A stretch of 64,000 nucleotides of DNA from Lineus longissimus (lineage: Eukaryota; Nemertea; Pilidiophora; Heteronemertea; Lineidae): contig NC_088321.1 in assembly GCF_910592395.1 (NCBI RefSeq), forward strand, positions 4,714,001-4,778,000, written 5' to 3'. This document shows positions 55,557 through 64,000 of the stretch, piece by piece. Numbering within the stretch: the first letter of the stretch is position 1; each line of letters opens with the position of its first letter. Below the pieces are notes generated by a model. It worked only from the letters and a program-made list of their open reading frames with translations. It had not been told where the DNA came from and made no database searches. The position numbers and the translations under genes are program-made.

Positions 55557-56254
55557 TCATGGTCACTTTTACCAAGACCTGGCTTGTGTTCAACCTCTTC
55601 CTGGATCAGATTTCGATCGGAAACTAACACTAGGTCATCAAGAGTTGATCTTTGTCCATTTCTGTGTCTTGTTGGTTTTGTCACAACTTGGTGTGCTAGA
55701 GAGTCATGCACTCGGTCGAGGAAGTGAAAGGCAGGGTGCCTGTTTCCCACCTTAGTTGTTTCCTTTTCCCAGTTTATTTCAGGATAGTTGAAATCCCCCA
55801 TTATGACGTAGTTATCTGTTTGTGATTCTAGTTTTTTCTCGAGAAGTGAATTTAATTGAGCGTTTTCAAACGGGCTACTATTTGGGCTTCTATATATGCA
55901 TCCTATGTGTAAAGGTTCGTTTTGGTCTGTCCGCAAAGTCCCCCATACGGATTGTTTAAAGCTGTTATCTAACCCCTCGAAGTCAAAAGATAAACCGGTT
56001 TTGACGTATAGACATACCCCACGTCCAGGATATTCTAAGTTGGTGACTGGGTCTTGATAACCCGGAATGAGGATGTCCGTTGCCTTCAATGGGTAAATTG
56101 TGTTTTTTGGCTTGATTTCAGTTAGAGCTATGATGTCTGGGTTCTCATCGTGGACAACTGCCATTAATTCATTCATTTTGTTTGTTATCTGGTCTACGTT
56201 AGAGTATAGGATGCATACATAGTCTGTAGTAGGGGCGATGTTGTTATTCCCCAC
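55553..56254 (-). pseudogene. LINE endonuclease domain (ORF2 N-terminal part)
   Basis: APE-type endonuclease: YSNVDQITNK, DIIALTEIKPKN (catalytic Glu), GCIYRSPN, MGDFNYPEINW (catalytic Asp/Asn), LDDLVLVS and a terminal SDH. Its frame stops one residue after SDH, where the RT frame takes over in another phase, so a one-step frameshift separates it from the RT. The frame opens without an ATG: the first in-frame Met lies inside the domain, and the frame overlaps the end of ORF1, consistent with frameshifting or reinitiation. Confidence 0.85.
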
Positions 56255-57383
56255 CTTTGTGGTGGGGTCTATTGGGAAAGGGCTGTCTCTTCACTATTTG
56301 GCCGTTCTTAATAATAAGATTTATTTCACCATCTTTGGTTCTTCTGTCGAGCTCCTCGTAGAGCGATTTGAAGTTATCTCTCTCCGCCTTAGTGAAGTCT
56401 TTTGTTACTCTACATCTTTCGCCTTTTGGTGTCGATTTTCTTGCCCTTCTGGTGCTGATATCTGCCTCTACTGGCGAATTTAGTGTTGCCAGTAGTGGTC
56501 GTGGTCTCCCGTCTACATTTTTAACGTCCATTCTACTTAGGCTCTTTACCACGACTTCGTCATTAGCCTGTCTCACTCTGTCCGGGGAGATGACCCTTAG
56601 CCCGAACTCTCTCAGTTGGTTTGTGGTGGTTTTCAGATCGTCTGATGCTCTTATCGCCGGATCATCCGATGCACTTTCCTTTTGGTCATAGATGATGATG
56701 TTTGACTCGCGCTTTAGTTGTTCCCTTACTTCAAGTTTGATGCTTGTTAAGTCGGATTTTATGTTCTTCCTCGCTTCTGCCATTATAGTTTCTGTAGAGA
56801 CTTGTAGTTTGCGCTCAACTAGGGTTTCTATTATTGGCATTTGCCTAGCCACCGCAGTCTCGACTGCATGGTCAATTTTGTCATTTATAGTGAGTGATAG
56901 GTCCTCGATTTGCTTTGACAGGCTATCCAATCTCCTCATTTGTGTCTCCTCCCTTTTTTCCAATATTTCTTCCCTTCTCTCAAAGAGTTTGCCGATATAC
57001 TCAAGTAGTCCAGCGCTGTCTACCATTTGGGTAGGTGTATAGGTGGGTCCGTGTCTCTGGTTTCCCCGCTTGGCTTGTTGCAGGGGTGAGTCCCCTGAAC
57101 TGTTTGGCGAACCTATCTCACCATGGCTTCTTTTATTTTCATTTATATCTCTCCCACCGACTGCTGCTCCCACGTCGTGTGGGGTTGATGTCAGATTATG
57201 TGAGAAAATGGTGTCCTGTTCGTCTCTGCTCTGTTGTTTATGGTTTGGGGTTCTCATGAAAGATAGATTCTGCAGAGTAGTAGCTGCAGAAGCACTTTCA
57301 TCTTGCTGGTTGCCAAGTTCCGTCGTTTTTTTGGATGGCGATATAACATCCAGAAGCTGTTTCCGTAGTTTGTTCATCGACAT
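56244..57383 (-). CDS. LINE ORF1 protein, coiled coil with C-terminal RNA-binding-like domain
   Basis: An intact 379-codon frame (start MSMNKLRKQLLDVISPSKK at 57383). Residues about 120-190 form a coiled coil (LLEYIGKLFERREEILEKRE, RRLDSLSKQIEDLSLTINDK), the usual trimerisation region. Residues about 215-370 contain an RRM/CTD-like part (IIIYDQKES, LGLRV-type REFGLRVISPDRVR, RPRPLLATL, DFTKAERDNFKSLYEELDRR), ending in a basic NRPHHKGGE. It would bind element RNA as a nucleic-acid chaperone. Overlaps the following endonuclease frame. Confidence 0.82.
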   Translation of the reverse strand: MSMNKLRKQLLDVISPSKKTTELGNQQDESASAATTLQNLSFMRTPNHKQQSRDEQDTIFSHNLTSTPHDVGAAVGGRDINENKRSHGEIGSPNSSGDSPLQQAKRGNQRHGPTYTPTQMVDSAGLLEYIGKLFERREEILEKREETQMRRLDSLSKQIEDLSLTINDKIDHAVETAVARQMPIIETLVERKLQVSTETIMAEARKNIKSDLTSIKLEVREQLKRESNIIIYDQKESASDDPAIRASDDLKTTTNQLREFGLRVISPDRVRQANDEVVVKSLSRMDVKNVDGRPRPLLATLNSPVEADISTRRARKSTPKGERCRVTKDFTKAERDNFKSLYEELDRRTKDGEINLIIKNGQIVKRQPFPNRPHHKGGE

Positions 57384-59220
57384 GGTGCTACTACTAGGTA
57401 GGCCTGACTAAACTATGAAAAATGAATATACAGTATGCAATACTATAATATATACTGGGAGAAAAGAAATAATTTTTTGGCCCCTATTTACCTTACTTGG
57501 ATCTTGATATTGTCTTCTTACGAGGGAAAACTATGTGAACAAATCAGGTGAGGTACTCGGTCTCAAGTTGTTGGGTGTTGGTTCTTTCAAGTTTGGAATG
57601 CCCTGTAACTAGAGAAAGATCAAGCTCTGTCAGTATCAGCTTCAACGGTTTGGTGTATCCCAAGTAGTATGATTCGGAGAAACCATGTAGGTATTATCCA
57701 GGAATCTAAAATACTTGTCCGGCACCTTCCGATCTGATATGTGTCCGCCTACACTGTATGCCTATGTATATATGCACATGATACATACACCGTGTACACC
57801 ATGTACACTGAGTACTGATATTTGTGTGCTTCCGATATGGCGGGAAAAATTTGCAATTTCCCAACGAACAATATTGCTGAGAAAGGTGCTATTTATCAGA
57901 AAAATATGTGACAATAACAGTATGGTGCATAGCATATAACTTGTGCAGTGCTAAGAGTTCACTAGGAATGCTGCCAAAAAGTAATAAACGTGAAATAAAG
58001 TGGAAAAAGTTCGAGTAAAAAAAAAATCTTTGTTTCCGACGCCATGTTCCTCGTTCAATCTCCAATCTCACATTGTGTGGTCCATTGTTATGCTCTGTGT
58101 ACATTTCGTGTACATTGCACCGCTACGGTTTTATACTTGTTACGTTTCAAAACTCCATCTAAAACATATTTTCTTCCTCACCAAATCCTTTATTACGCCC
58201 AGATGATGTATTTGCGGTCACTCACCTCATATTCTTGCTATGCAAATCATGATATGATCGAAAGTTCGATGAAGAAATCAGAGATTTAATAGGACACTTT
58301 TGACGCGCCGTCGGACTCTTTTCCGCGCGCTTGGATGACAGTTCTTTCGGACAATCCACCGTGTATCGATTGAAATAACGTCACGCCTACGCTTACGAAC
58401 TCTTTCATGTTTTAAGACTTTGTAGTCAGAGATATTGTTGAGACAATGGTGTACGTCTTTTTCAGGTTATGACTCATCTATGATACTATTTTTGCAAGTT
58501 TTACGGGTCACGCCTTCTACGTCCTGTGATCCGCGTCAAATCACTTTACTACGTTGACAACGACGTACACTTTCGGTCTGGACACACGTCCCTCAGTCAT
58601 TCTTTAATATTTCCTGAACTGTACATCAAAATCTCACTAAATCCTGAATAAGAATTCTTATTTATGTCAACTACCAGTAGTATGTAACCATTTTAGGGTT
58701 ATGTGCTTTGAGTTTAAGACATTCAATGACAAAGCTAGATGAAGTGCGATTCCGCCGTCTTATTCTACTGACGTAATACCTTAGACGCTCGAGCTTCCAG
58801 TGTCCGACACCTGTTTTAGAAGTTAAAAATATGTAAGATTTAGACACATAACCATTATCAAAATTTGTATATATGATCTTGAGAATCATTAGAAAGATTT
58901 GGATGTGTTCGATTGAAGGTTAAGTGTTTCGTCATAGAGTTATCGAGGCGATCGTATCGGTACAAATTGAGAATGCGGCGTCACATCCATTTACGCTATT
59001 AAGGCTTAACCATTACGCACGGCGGTGTCATTTCCTAGATATGCCCTGTGTTTAGTTCAAAAGTGCTAAAAACTCTTCCATTAAAAAGCCATGGAAGTTT
59101 TTCCTATCTTTTCTTCTAACAATATGGGATCAATTTCATGTTTCAGTTTTCTGGTTATTAGAACCGCATGCTTGCCGTTTCGAATTATATTCGGCACTCC
59201 CTCTCAAAAATTGACCAAAT
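57384..59220. other. Non-coding, nothing recognised
   Basis: The LINE 5' UTR may extend into the first part. No other gene, repeat array or element end was identified. Confidence 0.4.
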
Positions 59221-59225
59221 TTCGG

Positions 59226-59400
59226 GTCACGTGACGTGATTCTAGCCTCGTGATTGGATGTGGCGTGGCGTCGTGAAGCTATAAAAGACGTTAATTTTGT
59301 TATGTAATCACTCTTGACTTGGGTCTCAAGCCGAAAGGTTGGTACTCAGGCTCCCGGCGGGCTCCGCCCCGTCGGGACGCCGCTGGTGTAGTTGACAAGG
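59226..59400 (+). promoter_or_regulatory. TATA-type promoter candidate with E-box/CRE and CCAAT motifs
   Basis: CACGTG (59228-59233) overlaps TGACGTGA (CRE-like), followed by an inverted CCAAT box (ATTGG near 59252) and CTATAAAAG at 59279-59287. Expected start is near 59310. Just downstream a GC-rich 9-bp stem CCCGGCGGG/CCCGTCGGG (one G-T pair) lies at about 59354-59378. No ORF follows, so the transcript, if real, is non-coding or belongs to an unrecognised element or LTR. Confidence 0.45.
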
Positions 59401-60181
59401 GTCGTGAATACACTAATGTTCTACTTTAAATGGCATCGGGCCACCCATGGTTTATACTAAATAGGAAAGCAAATAAATGAAACGACAGTTAGGTTATGTT
59501 ACAGGAATTTATTGCTGAGCAAGGTTATGAGCATGATCGGTGTACAATACCTTATTATGAGACAGAAAGAAATATACGTTTTCGTTAAATTGATGACTTT
59601 GTTGGCCATCTATACCTACCCACAGACTTTGTAGCGGCGCTCTTCGGATAACGTACGTTGGGATCATCTATAAAGTACTTTGGTTATCCTATTCATATAT
59701 TAGACTTGTCAAGACAAGTCTTTAACCAGGTTGTGATAAACCACAGTAATGGTTGTGACAATGATCAAGTGTGACACTCTATGGATGGTGCTATATCTCA
59801 GAAGCATCCGGTACATCACCGAGTCAACCAGGAGGAAAATCGCTACAGTTCTCATTAGCCAACCACCACCTCAAGAAGAAAGACATTTATGTATTAGAAT
59901 CATACTGACAGATCAATGACCTTTACAAACTAAGATTAAGTAACTTTTTGGACAGCCAGTGTAGATATTTAGATAGGCTTAAAAAAACATTGTTTTTTTG
60001 GGATAGTCGAGTCGGCACAACTATTTTTGGAGTCGACAAGAATATAAATCTCCATCAACAGAGAGGAACCTCAATACTCCTCTCGTCAAGTTACACTTAT
60101 TTTTCAACCAATTTGAACTGCACATAGCCAATGTGCCACAGTCTTCAAAAACCTTTAATTCACACTAACAGACTAAGCCTA
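59401..60181. other. Non-coding, nothing recognised
   Basis: No frame with content; short T-rich and A-rich tracts only. Confidence 0.35.
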
Positions 60182-61601
60182 CCTGATGAGTAGCTTCAGC
60201 TAACTGTTCATCTGCTTCATCCTGGTCAATAGCTTCAAGTAACAGTTCACCTGCTTCCTCCAGGGATGACTGGTGGACAGTCTCCTGAAGAATAAGTATT
60301 CTTGGTTCAGAATTATTCCATGAAAAGTTCTTGGTCCGGCCGTTGACACGGACCAAAGCCTGGTGATAGACTTGTTGAGAACCAAGCATGATGCACTCAA
60401 CCTTGTTCCCAGTGTGTATGTTCCTTATATTGGATGCTCACAACACCCTGAATGCATTGTGGCCATTGAAGGATGTGATTGGCCATATAAAAAAGAACTG
60501 AAATTAGCCTAAAAAGTGCTTACCTTACCTATTATTAAAGATTACCCAGAGGACGAGGTTGTGGTGCATCATTGCAGTGAAGTGATTCATGACATGTCAT
60601 GGTGCCTTCTATGACACGAACATGATCTGTCAGCTTTTCATGTCATTCCTTGTCAGCTATTTTCACAAACTCAGTGGCAGTGGCAAAGAGCCCATGATAT
60701 TTTTCGCAACAAACGACTTACCTATTCTTTAATGAAGGTGACTCCTTTCTAATTTGCATCCCTTAGGGTCTTTGGAAGGGCTGGGACAACCAACGACAAT
60801 TTTCGGCCACTACCTCCCCCTCTTGGTACATTGTACAGGTCAAATTTTCTGCCCTCAAGTTTTGGAAACCAGCGATGTACTGTATCCTGGAATTTCGCCG
60901 AGGTGATGTCATAGGGCAAGGATATCGTCACAGGCTTGTCTCGAACTTCACCACCATCAGGAGGGTCACCATATGCATAGCCTGAGGAAAAAAAGAGAGA
61001 CTTGTAATTATATGATGCGCTTTTGACCTATGCAACACCAGTGTTAGATTTTAGCACTTGACCTGTTGTCCGGGATAGATTTTCAGACGGACTTGTGTCT
61101 GTGGACAAGTGCTGATTCTCTGAATCTCTAGTTTTGAATCAAAACATGTAACTTACAGGACAACTTTTTTTGAACCAGGACCTTCTCCGGCGGCCAACTG
61201 AGTAAAAAACCTTAAAATTGACCACTGCACCACAGGTTTTTTATGCTACAAATGGTGACCTAAGGTTTTGAGTAACAAGCACTCCTTTTTTCCAAACCTA
61301 GGTGACCTGACCAGTTATGCAGAGATCTTACCATAGCCTGAGTCCATGCGCAATTGGATAGCAGTCTTGTTGAATTGCCGGAATGTGGGCACCACTGACC
61401 CTGGTGGGAGGAAGTAAGGCTAAATAGAAGATATCTTTCTTGAAGGTCCGGGCTTTTTTTTGGGCTCATGTGTTTTCTGTTTCTTTGGATTGTACTTGTA
61501 GCTGTGATGACGCCCGCATTTGCCATACATGCCTTCAAATCTTCTTGAAAGTCACCAATGTCGCTGCTGTCAGACACTGTAAAGGAAGGCATAAAGCACA
61601 T
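60182..61601 (-). pseudogene. Exons of an unknown gene, possibly decayed
   Basis: Minus-strand exon-like blocks. (a) About 61530-61329: a frame with MYGKCGRHHSYKYNP and KKKPGPSRKI, an in-frame TAG near 61421-61423, then PPGSVVPTFRQFNKTAIQLR, ending at a GTAAGA donor. (b) About 60980-60749 after a TTTCCTCAG acceptor, in matching phase: GYAYGDPPDGGEV, VTISLPYDITSAKFQDTVHR, WFPKLEGRKFDLYN, ending in a stop. (c) About 60400-60182: SWNNSEPRILILQETVH and an acidic tail, ending at a GTAGGC donor. The order resembles the N-terminal region of lineage-expanded HECT/G2E3-like proteins (KKKPGP linker, then a FPKL-containing domain), but this is a weak impression. Confidence 0.4.
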
Positions 61602-61640
61602 GTACTAAGTGATAGTATGTTTCATGATTATGACAATCAA

Positions 61641-63544
61641 TGTTGTGACGATCAGTGATCGTTTGTTATTGCGATCAGCTGACTTCTCCCTTGACCCGGT
61701 TTGACCCCGTTATTGTATTATTATTTCCGCGCCAAAAAATTGTTTACCGAGATTTTGCGAGATGTTGGCGAGACTTAGGTAACACCCATGGGCATGTGTG
61801 TTCAAGACAGCACTTCGACTCCGTCCGCGATTGAGTGAGGATCGCCGCCGGTTCTGTACTATTCTATAGATGACAACGCCCAGAAGTTCGTAGCGAGATG
61901 GTTGAAATGGTTGAAATGGTTGAAGCAGCGTTGAAATGGTGGTAACGTTTTTATGATTGATTCACGCCGTACTTTACCGATAGAATGGAAAATGCCATAA
62001 TTTTACCGGTGTGAAGCCTTTCACGCTTTACGTACATTTGTATACGGCCGATGCACTGACCGTGTGTATCGTGCTGGGTTTGTAAACGTATCACCAGTTT
62101 GTGTGTTCCTCTCGCTAATGTATAGCTATCTGTGCATTTAATTGACATGGTTTTCTATAGTTTGAGAAGGGGTCTAAAAGGGGGGTGTATTAATGTTTGA
62201 AGGTGCATTCTGGTCTTTGCGGACCAGGTGCTTCGAATAGGCTCGCGTAGATCAGGTCGACCTGAGCAACTTTCCACTCCACTCTTTTAGGCCTATTTTC
62301 GATGAATGGGCTGTAATGTTGTTGATTCTCGGTTAGAATGAATCGTTATCGTTTAGTATTTTAGTCCATTGGTGTTATTGGACATACTCGAACCTGTTAT
62401 ATAGACTTTAATAATTATAGACCGTGCGAACGGATTTTTCTGGAAAACCATTATATAAAAACCCAGTTGTATTTTGGGACTAAAAAGATGTTGTGTTAAC
62501 CCACGTTTTAATCTGTGTATGTTGAATTCAGGTGACTGTTTGATAGTTATATAGTTAGAAGCCAGTGGGTGTGATTCCATCACTGTCTCTCCGCTTACGC
62601 CAGAAGCCGTGTTGACGATTTGGACGAATCCGCCCTGCAGAGATCGAGAAGGACGAGGCCTTGCTGTTGACGTCCCTCCCCGTTTATAGAATACCCGTGG
62701 CGGTATAGTATTCTTAATTTACTGGCTAGTTTATTGTTACGACCTGCCGGCTAGTTAGGACTAGTCTGTTGCCATCTGGGCAGAACCGGTTGAGTCGAAG
62801 TCATTTATATAGTCCTAGCTAGCGGTCAGGTTGCTTCAGTCAGCCTGAGTCAATGTTACAGACTGTTTGTGTTGTAGCACGCTTTGAGTTGTGAGAAGCA
62901 TTTTAGTATATATCCCTTAGCGGAAAAAACTTGTATTGATATATTCCCCTTGGTGGGAAGATAATTTGATATATATATATAATCTACTACGCCCTTCTAC
63001 TGACGTTCCGGGCTGGAAGACCGAAGTCTGCAATCAAACACGAGACGGAGGATAGCCTGTTGTAGATGCCGGAGAAGAGACACCGCAATCGTGTGTAAAA
63101 CTAGTACGGAGCCGCTGGCTCTAGGCTGAAACATTTACAGCTATAGTGAATTGTAGGTATCTTATGATAGCTTGTACCATATAGATATACAGTCCTCTTC
63201 ATAAAGTAATTAACCTCTGGCATAGTTCTTATCGTCATCTTGTCAATTCGTTGATCGCCAGAACATGGTCTCTCCGACCGGATTATTTTGATTGCTCCTT
63301 TGTTATTCATTGATGATTGAGATACCTACAATTTACACTTTCTCTGTGAAGTCAGTAGTTGTTGGATGACCGTGGTGCTTTGATGCACTGTTACCAAGAT
63401 ATTGAGAGTATTACTGCCGTTATTTGAGGGTCAATTGTACATCCTAGTATTCCCAATACTGCATAGTATTAGCAGTGGAGTTCGTATATAGTGTGCATCC
63501 ACGTATATTTGGTGTACATTGTGAATTTGCAGTTGGTATAAGCG
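61641..63544 (+). other. Possible 5' LTR and leader, or 5' UTR of the gene at the edge
   Basis: No coding frame. TGTTGTGACGATCAGTGATC at 61641 would suit an LTR start. Short repeats GAAATGGTT (about 61900-61935) and an inverted pair around ATTGTAGGTATCT (about 63150 and 63320) are visible. Without the other LTR, which would lie outside the window, the boundary cannot be tested. Confidence 0.3.
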
Positions 63545-64000
63545 ATGTCTGGTGCTGTTCGGAGGTCGACGCGAATCAAGAAGAAGCCTGCATATCTTCA
63601 AGATTACGAGTGGGAAAATATCCGAGAAGATCAACCTGAGATGGAACCGAAGCAGCCACAAACATTGGATCTCCGTCCAGGTGAGGTACTTGAAACACAA
63701 CCTTCGACCACGTCACAACCCGGTAGTAAGATGACCGCGGCAACTACGTCTGGAACCAGTAATAGAGGGCAGTTTGCTGCTGCTTTCGACCCTGAGAACT
63801 CGGACGCGATTGCTTGTTGGTTAGAAGATGAGCGGCAGTTGTTAGGTGCCAGAATTAATGACATGTCGTCTGAGTTGAGAAAGCTTTTAGGAGATCGTGG
63901 TAGTAGAACTAAGATGCAGAGATTGGTAGAACGCTTGAAGTCATCTTCTCGTGATGTTTATTCTGTAGTTGACAGACTGACACAGTTGACTACGAGCGTG
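63545..64000 (+). CDS. Open frame running off the window, gag-like N-terminus (partial)
   Basis: ATG 63545 opens 152 codons with no stop before the window ends. It starts with a basic stretch (SGAVRRSTRIKKKPAYLQ), then a Ser/Thr/Gln-rich linker, then a helical, charged region (ELRKLLGDRGSRTKMQRLVE, RLKSSSRDVYSVVDRLTQL) reminiscent of the N-terminal gag of BEL/Pao-like LTR retrotransposons. An unknown host protein is the alternative. Judging more requires the sequence beyond 64000. Confidence 0.5.
   Translation, partial: MSGAVRRSTRIKKKPAYLQDYEWENIREDQPEMEPKQPQTLDLRPGEVLETQPSTTSQPGSKMTAATTSGTSNRGQFAAAFDPENSDAIACWLEDERQLLGARINDMSSELRKLLGDRGSRTKMQRLVERLKSSSRDVYSVVDRLTQLTTSV

Larger units (their letters stand above)
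53331..57383 (-). mobile_element. CR1/L2-like non-LTR retrotransposon (LINE)
   Basis: Minus-strand order ORF1, endonuclease, reverse transcriptase, each recognisable, spanning about 4 kb. ORF1 and the endonuclease frame overlap by 11 bp. The coding part downstream of the endonuclease is broken by three frameshifts, so this copy is not autonomous. The 3' end and poly-A or microsatellite tail were not identified. Confidence 0.85.

Overview
This is a eukaryotic, metazoan-type window: AT-rich, with spliceosomal introns, long non-coding stretches and dense, nested transposable elements. I see no intact host housekeeping gene, rRNA or tRNA. The mixture (a Helentron with an RPA-like gene, a CR1/L2-like LINE, a DIRS-like element, pogo, Harbinger and mariner-type elements, many foldback elements) and the 2A-like peptide suggest a marine invertebrate, possibly an echinoderm or other deuterostome. 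That assignment is inference only.

Layout. 0.7-1.4 kb: a 266-bp tandem duplication whose units each carry a perfect hairpin. 2.0-3.2 kb: two TA-flanked MITEs. 3.3-15.6 kb (minus strand): the centrepiece, a Helentron. It holds an uninterrupted 2471-aa polyprotein (2A-like peptide, cysteine-protease-like domain, zinc-finger region, HUH Rep, PIF1 helicase, C-terminal endonuclease/exonuclease/phosphatase domain), a 120-bp minisatellite upstream and a four-exon RPA-like gene downstream whose splice sites and phases all agree. 15.6-23 kb: non-coding sequence and dispersed repeats. 23.3-25.5 kb: a decayed DIRS-like RT/RNase H element. 26.1-31.9 kb: a 564-bp tandem repeat split by a 4.6-kb pogo/Tigger-like transposon with TA duplication and long TIRs. 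Its transposase is interrupted by other inserts and has lost two catalytic aspartates.

32.9-34.1 kb: two candidate exons and a truncated transposon with a DUF4817-type helix-turn-helix remnant. 34.1-41.0 kb: an old dispersed repeat into which a Mutator-like MITE (11-bp TSD), a 2.2-kb foldback element (8-bp TSD) and a 1.15-kb repeat with nuclear-receptor-like half-sites have inserted. 41.96-43.09 kb: a Harbinger deletion derivative fusing the transposase head to the tail-to-tail Myb/SANT gene. 45.7-47.7 kb: another TIR element, carrying a second full copy of the 1.15-kb repeat. 47.8-50.7 kb: minisatellites and a cluster of GCAGTA/TACTGC palindromes.

52.4-57.4 kb (minus): a CR1/L2-like LINE (ORF1, endonuclease, frameshifted RT) followed after 92 bp by a same-strand acidic zinc-finger ORF. 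59.2-59.4 kb: a strong TATA-type promoter candidate. 60.2-61.6 kb (minus): exons of an unknown, possibly decayed gene. 63.5 kb to the edge: an open reading frame, possibly the gag of an LTR element, that continues beyond the window.
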